Of a stretch of 64,000 nt of DNA, positions 55,784-64,000 are shown piece by piece. The first letter of the stretch is position 1. The number at the start of each line of letters is the position of its first letter. The notes below the pieces were generated by a model. It was not told the DNA's origin. It was given only the letters and a program-made list of their open reading frames with translations, and did no database searches. Origin of the DNA: Stictocephala bisonia (Eukaryota > Arthropoda > Insecta > Hemiptera > Membracidae); NCBI GenBank assembly GCA_035578905.1, contig JAQJVL010000109.1:1836566-1900565 (forward strand). Reading direction: 5' to 3'. The translations under genes and the position numbers were made by a program.

Positions 55784-58700
55784 TTGCGACTGACCGTGGC
55801 CATTTGCCTCTGACGCGTGCCCATAGCAGGAGCGTCGGGGATGTTTCGGGCCTTGCTGGCATGGCTTCCCTGGGACTTAGGGCGGTCACCTCGGTGTGTC
55901 CTGGCGTTTTTGTTTCTTTTGGTGGTACGGTGTGTCGAGCCCTTCTTGATTCTGGTTCGGCATGCAGTATCATCAGCCTTTCTCTTTTTGAGTCCCTTGA
56001 CGCCTTAGGACTTGTCAGGCACACCGAGTCCTCTTCTCTTACTTGCTGGACGGCATCCCAAACTCCTCTACCCATAATTCTAAAGGCGTTTTTCCATTTT
56101 AAAATTGAAGGATTTTCCTGGAGGTGGGGTTTTCTTGTTGCCAAGGACCTGGCGGTTTCTTGTATCCTAGGGGCAGACTTTATTTCTAAGAGTGGTATGG
56201 TGCTTGACCTCCAGAAGCGCCAGATGTTTTTCAAGTTTAATCGGCGAGTTTTGGTGCCTCTAGTAGGGGATTCTGACTGCCCTCCTGCAGTCAGAGAGGT
56301 GGGTTGTGAGCCCGAACAACCCAAGGTGGATCCGTTTGGTCATCTCCCCCCTGAGCAGGCGGAGGCCATTAGGAGGCTGTGTTTGCGGTTTCCTGATGTG
56401 CTTACGCCCGAGCTTGGGGTCACTTCTCTTCTGGAGTATGAGATCCACCTCACCGATTCTCAGCCAGTTAGAAGTCATCCGTACAAACTTGCTCCCCCAA
56501 AGATGGAGGTTATGAGGGCGATGATTGAAGATCTTCTGAGCAAGGGTGTGATTGAACCGTCTCGTTCTGCTTATGCCAGTCCAGCTTTTCTTGTGCCCAA
56601 GCCTAATGGTAAGTCTAGGCTTGTGATGGATTATCGGAGGCTCAACGCTAAGGTCGCTATTGACTCGGTACCTCTGCCTGATTTGCATTCTGCGTTTGAT
56701 TGGTTCGGTAAGGCTAAGTTTTTCAGTGTTTTCGATTTGAACCAGGCCTACCATCAGATTCCATTGAAGAAGGAATCACGGCCTATGACTAGCTTCTGTG
56801 TTCCCTGGAATCTTTACCAGTTCACTAGGGTTCCTATGGGTCTTGCTGTGGGTGCCCAGACTCTTACTCGTCTGCTTGATTCCATCTTCCATGATGTGAA
56901 GTTCAAGTTTGTTTTCAATTACCTGGACGATCTTCTTGTCTACAGTGAGACTTTCGGGGAACACATGCAACATCTGGAGGAAGTTCTTAGTCGCCTCAAA
57001 TCAGCTGGCCTTACCGTCAATCCAGAGAAAGTCACTTTTGCTCGTCCTGAGATTTCTTTTCTGGGTCATCTTATCTCTTCTCGAGGCGTCTGCATAGATC
57101 CTGCGAGGACCCAGGGCATTCGGGATTTTCCTCCTCCCAGAGATGCCAAGGGGATTGCCCGTTTTGTGGGGATGGTGAATTTTTACCGTCGCTTCATCCC
57201 TAACGTGGCCGAGCTTGCTGCCCCGTTGAACGAGCTGCGAAAGAAAGGTGTCCCTTTTGTGTGGGGCCAAGCTCAGCAGACTGCCTTTGATGCTCTCAAG
57301 GAGGCTATCATGCAACCTCCTGTCCTGCGTATGCCTGATTTCAGCAGAGAATTCATTCTTCTGACTGATGCCTCCTCCTCCGCCATTGCTGCTGTTCTTT
57401 CTCAGGAGTTTGATGGGGTCAGGCAGCCCATCGCTTTTGCTTCGAGGACGTTGTCTCACCAGGAAAGGAAAGCTTCTTCCATCTATGAGTTAGAGTGTCT
57501 GGCTGTTGTCTTTGGTACGGACAAGTTTCGGCGTTTCTTGGAACACGCTGAGTTCTTGCTGGAGACTGACAATCAGGCACTGTCTTGGCTTCTTGCCCAT
57601 CCCAGACAGCTCGGGAAAATTGGTCGCTGGGTGGTCAAAATTTCTGCCTTTAAGTTCCGAGTTCAACATCTTAGGGGTACCCAGAATGTCATCGCGGATG
57701 CTCTTTCCCGCATGTACCACGAACCCAGTGATCCACCGACTGAGGCTGTTGCTCAGTGTGGTGCTGTTCTTCTGGATTTTCCTCTGGCTTTTGACGACCT
57801 ACTGTCCCATCAGCAGAAAGATCCCGAGCTGTCAGTCATCTTAGGTGAGCTTCAAGAGGGAGGTGCCCACCCTCCCTATTTTCTGTCCAAAGGGGTACTC
57901 TGTTGCCGTCCTCGACAGAGGGGTGAACCCCGTGTAGTGCTGCCTAGTCATCTAGTACCGATGGTCTTTCAATATTATCACTCTTCTCTTGTGGGCGGTC
58001 ATCTTGGCATTCATAAGACCATCGCTAAGATTCGTAGGTACTTCATCTGGAAGGGCATGGACCGGGATGTTGCTGGCAGAGTGCGGGCTTGTCACCTGTG
58101 CTCTCTCAGCAAGCCTAGTCAGAATGCAAGGTTAGGGTTGTTATCTTCTGAGGTGGCCGAGCGTCCTTTTGAGAAGGTGTTCATCGACTACGTGGGTCCT
58201 TTTCCCCGTAGCAAGTCAGGTAGCTCCTACCTACTTGTTTGTGTGGATGCTTTCTCGAAGTTCGTTTGGCTTTTCCCACTTCGGAGTGCTACGGCTAAGC
58301 TCACCATCCGTGCTCTCCAGTCCCAACTCTTCCAGCACTTTGGTGTGCCTTCCACTCTTGTGTCCGACAACGGTAGCCAGTTTACCTCACACGAGTTTCG
58401 TAGGTTCTGTTTTGGCAATGGTATCAGGCATGTGACTACCTCTCCGTATTACCCACAGCCTTCTCATGCAGAGCGGTTCAACCGCAATCTTCGGTCTGCC
58501 CTTATTACCTTCCATGCTGAGAAGCAGAACACCTGGGATGAGAGTCTCTCTTGGCTCCAGCTTGCTTTCAATTCTTCCAAGCATGAGAGTCACAATGCCA
58601 CTCCCTTCGAAATTCTACATGGCTACCCTCCTAACAACCCTTTGTCCAACTTGTGGAGGTTAGAGGATCTTCTACCTACGCCAGGTGCCACTGACGTAGT

Positions 58701-59046
58701 GTCCACGTGGCGGGCTGCTCGGCGCAACCTGCTACGTGCTAGAGAGAGAGTGAGGAGGAGGTATGATAAGGGTCGTACTCCTAACCCTTTTCAGGTTGGA
58801 GATCTGGTTCTTTGTCAGGCTCACCCGGTCAGTTCGGCCGCGGAACGAAGAGCTGCAAAGTTGTGCTATCGGTGGTCTGGTCCCCACCGCATCGACAGGT
58901 TTTTGTCACCGGTGACTGCTCTGCTGGTTGATCCCCAGTCAGGCAGGGTGTTTAGGAAAGCCCATGTGTCCCAGCTTAAGGCTTTCCGGGGAACGGTTGG
59001 TCCAGGAGTTGGTGTTCCTGGGGGTTTCTTGGGGCAAAGAGATTGA
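55741..59046 (+). CDS. pol: Pol polyprotein (protease, RT, RNase H, integrase) of element 2
   Basis: The frame is open from 55708 and is entered by -1 frameshift. It is the same length as element 1 pol, with the same protease LLDSGS, RT YLDD, RNase H TDASSS, integrase HHCC, D-D-34-E and GPY/F-like tail. It reads FTSHEF between the second D and E of integrase, which fits the usual family pattern FTS-x-EF. Element 1 has FTYTQF there. Other differences are isolated substitutions such as ILLTDA for VLQTDA. Intact, so element 2 has the more canonical integrase of the two. Confidence 0.96.
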   Translation, partial: RSARGVASTVAPRVVATDRGHLPLTRAHSRSVGDVSGLAGMASLGLRAVTSVCPGVFVSFGGTVCRALLDSGSACSIISLSLFESLDALGLVRHTESSSLTCWTASQTPLPIILKAFFHFKIEGFSWRWGFLVAKDLAVSCILGADFISKSGMVLDLQKRQMFFKFNRRVLVPLVGDSDCPPAVREVGCEPEQPKVDPFGHLPPEQAEAIRRLCLRFPDVLTPELGVTSLLEYEIHLTDSQPVRSHPYKLAPPKMEVMRAMIEDLLSKGVIEPSRSAYASPAFLVPKPNGKSRLVMDYRRLNAKVAIDSVPLPDLHSAFDWFGKAKFFSVFDLNQAYHQIPLKKESRPMTSFCVPWNLYQFTRVPMGLAVGAQTLTRLLDSIFHDVKFKFVFNYLDDLLVYSETFGEHMQHLEEVLSRLKSAGLTVNPEKVTFARPEISFLGHLISSRGVCIDPARTQGIRDFPPPRDAKGIARFVGMVNFYRRFIPNVAELAAPLNELRKKGVPFVWGQAQQTAFDALKEAIMQPPVLRMPDFSREFILLTDASSSAIAAVLSQEFDGVRQPIAFASRTLSHQERKASSIYELECLAVVFGTDKFRRFLEHAEFLLETDNQALSWLLAHPRQLGKIGRWVVKISAFKFRVQHLRGTQNVIADALSRMYHEPSDPPTEAVAQCGAVLLDFPLAFDDLLSHQQKDPELSVILGELQEGGAHPPYFLSKGVLCCRPRQRGEPRVVLPSHLVPMVFQYYHSSLVGGHLGIHKTIAKIRRYFIWKGMDRDVAGRVRACHLCSLSKPSQNARLGLLSSEVAERPFEKVFIDYVGPFPRSKSGSSYLLVCVDAFSKFVWLFPLRSATAKLTIRALQSQLFQHFGVPSTLVSDNGSQFTSHEFRRFCFGNGIRHVTTSPYYPQPSHAERFNRNLRSALITFHAEKQNTWDESLSWLQLAFNSSKHESHNATPFEILHGYPPNNPLSNLWRLEDLLPTPGATDVVSTWRAARRNLLRARERVRRRYDKGRTPNPFQVGDLVLCQAHPVSSAAERRAAKLCYRWSGPHRIDRFLSPVTALLVDPQSGRVFRKAHVSQLKAFRGTVGPGVGVPGGFLGQRD

Positions 59047-59262
59047 TCACCTCTGCGCCCTAGGTGGCTGTTCTGAGAGAGTCTTCTTTCTCTCTTTTTT
59101 CTTGTCGGGCCCGACAGTCAGGGTAGTTTGCTCCCTGTTCGAGGGGTTTCCCCTCTTAGTTTCTCTTGGGCGTCCTTGGAGCACCACTCTTCGGAGGTCT
59201 TCGTCTTCTCTTGGTTCCCTGAGGTACCGAGTGTTCTCCCCTGCCTGGGTGTGTTGAGGTTT

Positions 59263-59274
59263 GCAGAGGGAGGT
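59263..59274 (+). other. Polypurine tract of element 2
   Basis: GCAGAGGGAGG immediately before the 3' LTR, as in element 1. Confidence 0.8.
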
Positions 59275-61275
59275 TGTACCGGGTCTTGGACCGGTACAGT
59301 TTCGTTTTTTCGTTGTTGTCTGCCAGGCTGCCTGAGATTCGCTTTTGCCCGGCGATTTGCGTACTTTGGTAGCCGTTGGCCCAGTTCCGTTTCGTTCCGG
59401 GTTCCAGCAGCTTCGGTCAAGTTGGCCTGTCTGTTCACTTGTTCACTGCAGCCGTTCGTCACGAGAATATGTTAGGCTAAGGTTCCCAAAACGTAAGTGT
59501 TCTTTTGTAAGTTTTAATATCTAATCACCCTTTTGGTGAAAATACTTTTGTTTCATTGAAAATATTAATCGGGCTTAGTTGTGTTTTCAGGGTTTTGTTA
59601 AATTTGTGTTCTTTGTCTAGATGTTTCTCAGACTAGGTTAAAGCCATGTGCTTCCATGTTAATTTTTACCGTTAATTACCGTTAGTGCCTTTTATATCTG
59701 CCTTTATTTTCCATTGTAATTCTGTATAATGTTCATTGAGCCTTTCTACAGTTGTAGTTACCGATTTACCATATTTTTTGTTCTTTGACAATAACCTAGC
59801 CTATCTTTAGCTTTTCATGTTATAACCTATTGCTCATGTTTCCATAGCCTGGTTTTCAGTTTGTCATTTTTAGTTCATATACGCAATTTATTCTTTGGTA
59901 ATTTGTTAACTTGTAATTGGTTAAATTGTAAGTTGTTAAATATTCCATAGCCTAAAGTTAAGCTTTCACTGTCTTGTTGCTCCAATCATGTATAAGTTTG
60001 TCTCTTCATGTTAAGTTTGGCGAAATCATGCACACTTATATTTAAGGGTTATGTGTAATATTTTGTTGTGATGGCTGGACTGTATTTGATGTGCTGTGTG
60101 TTGTGCCTTACAGTCCAGGGTCCTTGAGTAGGACGTTTCACCCTCGGCCTGCCGTCGGGGAGTTGCCGACCTTCTGCACTGCTAGCCTGGCCTGAGGACC
60201 ATGTTGGAGCCTGGAGTCGCCCGTTACCCGCTCTACATCTCTGTGGTATAAGTCTCCTGTCCTCAGGTCAGTGTATTCCAGTTTGTTTTCCCGGCGGCTG
60301 AGCTGGGGGTTTTGCTGTTGAAATTTTTACATAAAAAAATAAACCAAGAAAAACCAGTGAAATATATAAAAAAAAAAAAAAAAGAAGAAAAGAATGGTGG
60401 TGGAACAATTTAATGTGGCCTAGGCCTAAAACTAGAAAAGTGATGCAACACAGCCATGGGGACATTGCTAGGGATATATATATTTCAAATTTGAGAGAAA
60501 AAAAAGAAAAAGAAAAAAAGCTTATGTTGATATTTATTGTTAGTTATTTAGTTAGTTTTATTTGTTGTTATATTTTTTAGATTTTATATTTGTTAGGTCC
60601 CTATGGTTAAGTTATGTTATTATTTATTGTTTTGTTTAGGCCTAGTGATCGTTATTTATTTTTGTTAAATGTATTAGGGGGTGTTTTTGAAGTGAATTTT
60701 TACTCGAACGGTACCGTGTTATATTTTCTTTTAAATTATTTAATTTTTAAACTTTCACCAAAAGGGGATTATTGTTCTTTTGCTTAACTTTTAATTCGGA
60801 GCTGCCCAGGGATTCCGGCTTACTCCCTGGCCCGGTGGAATCAAGGGATGCGGGCCAAATTGCCGGTGTAATTGGTGATACCAAAAATTTTATAATTTTC
60901 TTCACTTTTATTTGGGGCCTATTAAATTTTTCTTACGTTTTGGGGTGTCTCAGGCTAGGCTGCAGATAGGCCATGTAGTTGTTAATTTGTTAATTTTGGT
61001 ATTTGTTGAGTTTGTTGTTCTTGTAGCTTTTGTGTGTTTTGTTATTTATTTAAGTGCAAATTTATATGCTGGCCTTCTGCCTATTTTAATATTGTGGCCT
61101 TCTGCCGTTTTTGATTAGTATCTTTCTGCTTGCTTGATAATAAAATTAGTTTTGCTCAGCTGCCGAGTGTTATTTTGACCCTCCAACTGCCACCCGTGAT
61201 CCCATCGCTCGACTTGTTTTGAGCCATCCCCCGGTTGGCACGCTTACCAGCTTTGGTGGGGGGGGATGGGTCTCA
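59275..61275 (+). repeat. 3' LTR of element 2
   Basis: 2,001 bp, matching 52027-54026 with a few substitutions and one extra A in an A run. It ends TCTCA, followed by the GTTA duplication. AATAAA at 61139-61144. Confidence 0.95.
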
Positions 61276-61279
61276 GTTA
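61276..61279. other. Target-site duplication of element 2 (right)
   Basis: GTTA, identical to 52023-52026. Confidence 0.87.
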
Positions 61280-61294
61280 ATGATGGAGTATCAG

Positions 61295-62196
61295 ATGAGG
61301 GGGACAAAGGTAGTTGGACATTTGCCATCATTACGTGAAAAATAACAATCACGACGTTTCGATTTGGTAAAACCCAAACCTTTTTCAAGTGCTAAAAACT
61401 AAATTACATCTACACAAACATGTTATAAAACTACGTTCTTAAACTAATAAACTTATCTACTTTAATAATTATCTACATTTTAACCTAGATCCTAGAATGG
61501 AGTACAACAAAATGAACTTCTACTAAATATAAAAAATATTAACAGGGTTAAATTAATATAGCCAAATAGGCGCTGTCAAGGTCACGATATCAACGAAAAA
61601 TGTAAAACACAATAAAATTAATATTCAAATCAGACTGAAATAAGATTACATTAACTAATCATAAATATATGGTACCTGAAAAGCACAATTAATTAAAAAT
61701 AACATTCAACACGCACAAAAAATTATATGGCTTGGAAGGACTGAGGCTACTATTAAAATTACATTTTAATTTGAAAAGACAACAATTATTAGGAATAAAA
61801 CAATACCATAATCAAATATTAAAAAAATGATGAAGTCTTACGACCCGCAGTGACGATGGCGTCTAGACGTCCCAGGTACGAAGTGAGGATGATACAATCC
61901 AAATGCAGTGTCTACGATGTTCCCTCCAAGGTGATAAAACACGGGGACTAGACAAACATACACACTACACTTCACAACAACCATACACAGACTGACGAGG
62001 TCAGGGACGTACGCTCCGAGATCGCCAAAAAAGATAAGTTTATTAGTTTAAGAACGTAGTTTTATAACATGTTTGTGTAGATGTAATTTTAGTTTTTAGC
62101 ACTTGAAAAAGGTTTGGGTTTTACCAAATCGAAACGTCGTGATTGTTATTTTTCACGTAATGATGGCAAATGTCCAACTACCTTTGTCCCCCTCAT
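61295..62196. mobile_element. 902-bp element with about 165-bp terminal inverted repeats
   Basis: The ends begin ATGAGGGGGACAAAGGTAG and finish CTACCTTTGTCCCCCTCAT. Inverted identity continues to about 61456 and 62035 (ACTAATAAACTTATC mirrored by GATAAGTTTATTAGT). The middle has no transposase frame. A truncated relative lies at 45450-45752. The long arms suggest a non-autonomous DNA transposon. No target duplication could be recognised with confidence. Confidence 0.82.
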
Positions 62197-62362
62197 ACGT
62201 ATTGTCATAATGGTTTTATTTTTCTCTGCATTTATTATTCCTACTAAATACACTTAAACCTACAAAATATTTCAATAACTGACAAAAACATTAAATATGT
62301 TAGATACCATTTATAAAAAACCTTTAAACCAAAATTAGATAAATATATCGATGTAGGTACTC

Positions 62363-62767
62363 AAATTGTGCGGAATTTTGTCTTGATCAAAAATATGACA
62401 AGGTTTTTACAATCGAACAATTATTAAGTACATTAACAAGAAAAATGTGGTGATTTCAGTAAGGTTGCCTTCTGATAGGATACGGCAAAGTTGGGTATTT
62501 ATAGGTTAGGTTATGTTAGATTTGATTAAATTATGTTAGGTTTGTTTAGGTTATGTTAGGTTAAACCTAAGTTAACCAATCGAACCAAACCTAACATATC
62601 CTAACCAAACCTAACATAAACCAACCTACCAATACCTAAACTAGTCATATTCTAACAGAACGTAACCCTACTGCAGTCGGCACATTTCCGGCACTTTCAT
62701 GCTTAGTAATGGTTCGATTGTAAAGACCTTGTCATATTAGTATTAAGGACACAATTCCGCACAATTT
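62363..62767. mobile_element. Foldback element with a TTAGGTT-rich core
   Basis: The arms 62363-62430 (AAATTGTGCGGAATTTTGTC) and 62705-62767 (with ACAATTCCGCACAATTT) are inverted copies. The core (62505-62660) consists of GGTTAGGTTATGTTAGG-like sequence on the left and its complement, CCTAACATA/ACCTAAC-like, on the right. The whole unit therefore folds on itself. No coding sequence. Confidence 0.8.
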
Positions 62768-62779
62768 CGCTATATTCAC

Positions 62780-63390
62780 GGAAAAGTTTTAAATTTTTCC
62801 TCATTTTCAAATTTATCTGGCTTTTCCACTGAAAAAACATCATATTAGCTATGTAGGCTATCTATTGTAAAAAAGATTTTCGGCCAAGAATCGACAAGAC
62901 CCCGGTTCTATATAATTACCAAAATTAATCTTTCAAATAACAATACAAAAAAGTCACGTTAGATATAAACTCACCCTAACCCAAAATAACTGTGTTTTTA
63001 ATTTTTTTATTATTCTAGAAAAAACAATAGAAAATAGATGGATAGTATTTAGAATTATATTTGCAAAAACTGTGCAATTATAACAATATGAGCCTAATGA
63101 AATGTCATGAGACATAATACATAGTAGAGATCAATACTTCCAAGTCACTATATCTGTTGAAGAGACCGTCCAACCATTTCTGATTCCCGGCACGATCTCA
63201 TTGCAGGCAGGCAGACTGATTGGGCTGCCTTCCTCGTGAATCGCGTTCATTTCGTTCCTTCTTTGACAAATAAATGCCTTGTTAACGAACGTTTTGGAAG
63301 TGTGCGAATGATCGAATAATATTTTGATTTATAATGTCAGAAATAAGTTATCCTTAGAGTCTAGAACTTACACAACTAGTGTCTAATATA
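62780..63390. other. AT-rich intron, no feature recognised
   Basis: A slightly GC-richer patch at 63165-63260 may be a repeat remnant. No coding frame seen. Confidence 0.5.
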
Positions 63391-63853
63391 TACAGGGTGG
63401 GGAAAAATATGGAAACGCTTTAACAAAAACATTATTTTTTCCATAGATAGTTTGATAAGTGAATTTTTTGAATAATTGTGTTCCATAAAGTATCATTTTT
63501 GATCAGAATAATTTAATTGAAACCATTAAATAGTAGAGAAATAATATTGTTCAAACTAGATACTTTGAAATTCAAATGACCACTACACTGGAAAGGACAA
63601 GCCTTTTGAAGTCCGGTTTGCGGCAATTAATCCCTCTTGGATAGACCTTTCATTTGATACCAAACTCGCCCTAACATTAAAATGAAGATTTTCGTTCAAT
63701 TTCTTGTAGGCCGTCCCACAGAAAAGATGAAACGTCGCTAATAGCATCAAACAGTATGTTCTTTTTAACCACGATCATGTACAATATTTCACTTTTACAA
63801 GTGAAGTTATACAAAAGTTGTGAAAGCCTTTTCTTATTTTTTTCCACCCTGTA
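63391..63853. mobile_element. Inverted-repeat element F4 with TACAGGGTGG ends
   Basis: Ends TACAGGGTGG and CCACCCTGTA, followed inwards by A-rich/T-rich arms and imperfectly mirrored GGAAACGCTTT/AAAGCCTTTTC blocks. The interior is not palindromic, so it resembles a small DNA transposon derivative rather than a full foldback. No transposase frame was recognised. Confidence 0.7.
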
Positions 63854-64000
63854 TGTCATGTGGTTTTTTTTTTGTCAGCTACCATTTAATAATTTTGTTT
63901 TAAAAAGCTTAGATATATATTTGTATTAAGATCCAAAAGTCATGTAGTATATAAAATTAAAGTAATGTTCTTTCACAAATCTAAATTGAATACATCGAGC

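Larger units (their letters stand above)
52027..61275 (+). mobile_element. Ty3/Gypsy-type LTR retrotransposon, element 2 (9,249 bp, intact)
   Basis: Same architecture as element 1: TG...CA LTRs of 2,000 and 2,001 bp, initiator-Met primer site, poly(A)-flanked hairpin leader, intact gag, GGGAAAC frameshift, intact pol, polypurine tract, no env. LTRs differ from each other by only a few bases (for example G/T in TTCCATGGTAAT and G/A in GTAATGTTTTG), so this is a separate recent insertion. Coding regions match element 1 almost exactly, but the LTR middle parts are diverged. Antisense to the host gene. It inserted 19 bp from the 61295 inverted-repeat element. Confidence 0.96.
39354..64000 (-). 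other. Upstream intron of the DIP-like gene (at least 24.6 kb)
   Basis: From the acceptor of the Ig2 first-half exon to the window edge I find no sequence resembling Ig1 or a signal peptide, so this is treated as one large intron. It holds retrotransposon element 2, three CAGGGTG foldbacks and other repeats. An unrecognised diverged Ig1 exon cannot be ruled out. Confidence 0.6.

Overview
The window is non-coding-rich, AT-rich animal DNA, almost certainly from an insect. The evidence is three spliced exons of an arthropod-type DIP/lachesin-like immunoglobulin cell-surface gene, arthropod-type TTAGG telomere-like repeats, and a dense load of foldback elements, tRNA-derived SINE-like repeats and minisatellites. 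A hemipteran is my guess for the order; that is inference only.

Host gene. All host coding sequence I can support lies on the minus strand. In transcript order it is the first half of Ig domain 2 (39353-39195), the second half of Ig domain 2 (37797-37669) and Ig domain 3 (1422-1129). All three have consensus splice sites, all junctions are phase 1, and the reading frame joins across them. The Ig1 and signal-peptide exons must lie beyond the right edge, and the C-terminal exons beyond the left edge. Nearly the whole window is therefore intron: 36.2 kb between the last two exons, 1.4 kb between the first two, and at least 24.6 kb upstream.

Retrotransposons. Two full-length Ty3/Gypsy-type LTR retrotransposons without env sit in these introns, both on the plus strand and so antisense to the host gene: element 1 (16431-25777, TSD CAAC) and element 2 (52027-61275, TSD GTTA). 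Each has about 2.0-kb LTRs, an initiator-Met tRNA primer-binding site, a leader with two long poly(A) tracts around a hairpin, an intact gag, an intact pol (protease, RT, RNase H, integrase) reached by a -1 frameshift at GGGAAAC, and a polypurine tract. The internal regions of the two copies are nearly identical, while the middle parts of their LTRs are clearly diverged.

Other repeats. 2.0-3.7 kb holds a 145/155-bp tandem array. 12.3-13.5 kb holds a roughly 61-bp array that appears to have grown from the end of a dispersed element here called family X (six copies). 14.9-15.9 kb holds a 23-bp array. 27.1-29.2 kb holds a 169-bp array interrupted by a palindrome filled with TA repeats. 32.9-33.2 kb and 50.8-51.0 kb hold short minisatellites. 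Four foldback elements with CAGGGTG/CACCCTG ends (7.9, 43.9, 51.1 and 63.4 kb), several other inverted-repeat elements (40-43 kb, 61.3-62.2 kb, 62.4-62.8 kb) and a LINE 3' fragment (37.9-38.3 kb) fill much of the rest. The remaining stretches are AT-rich intron with no recognisable gene.
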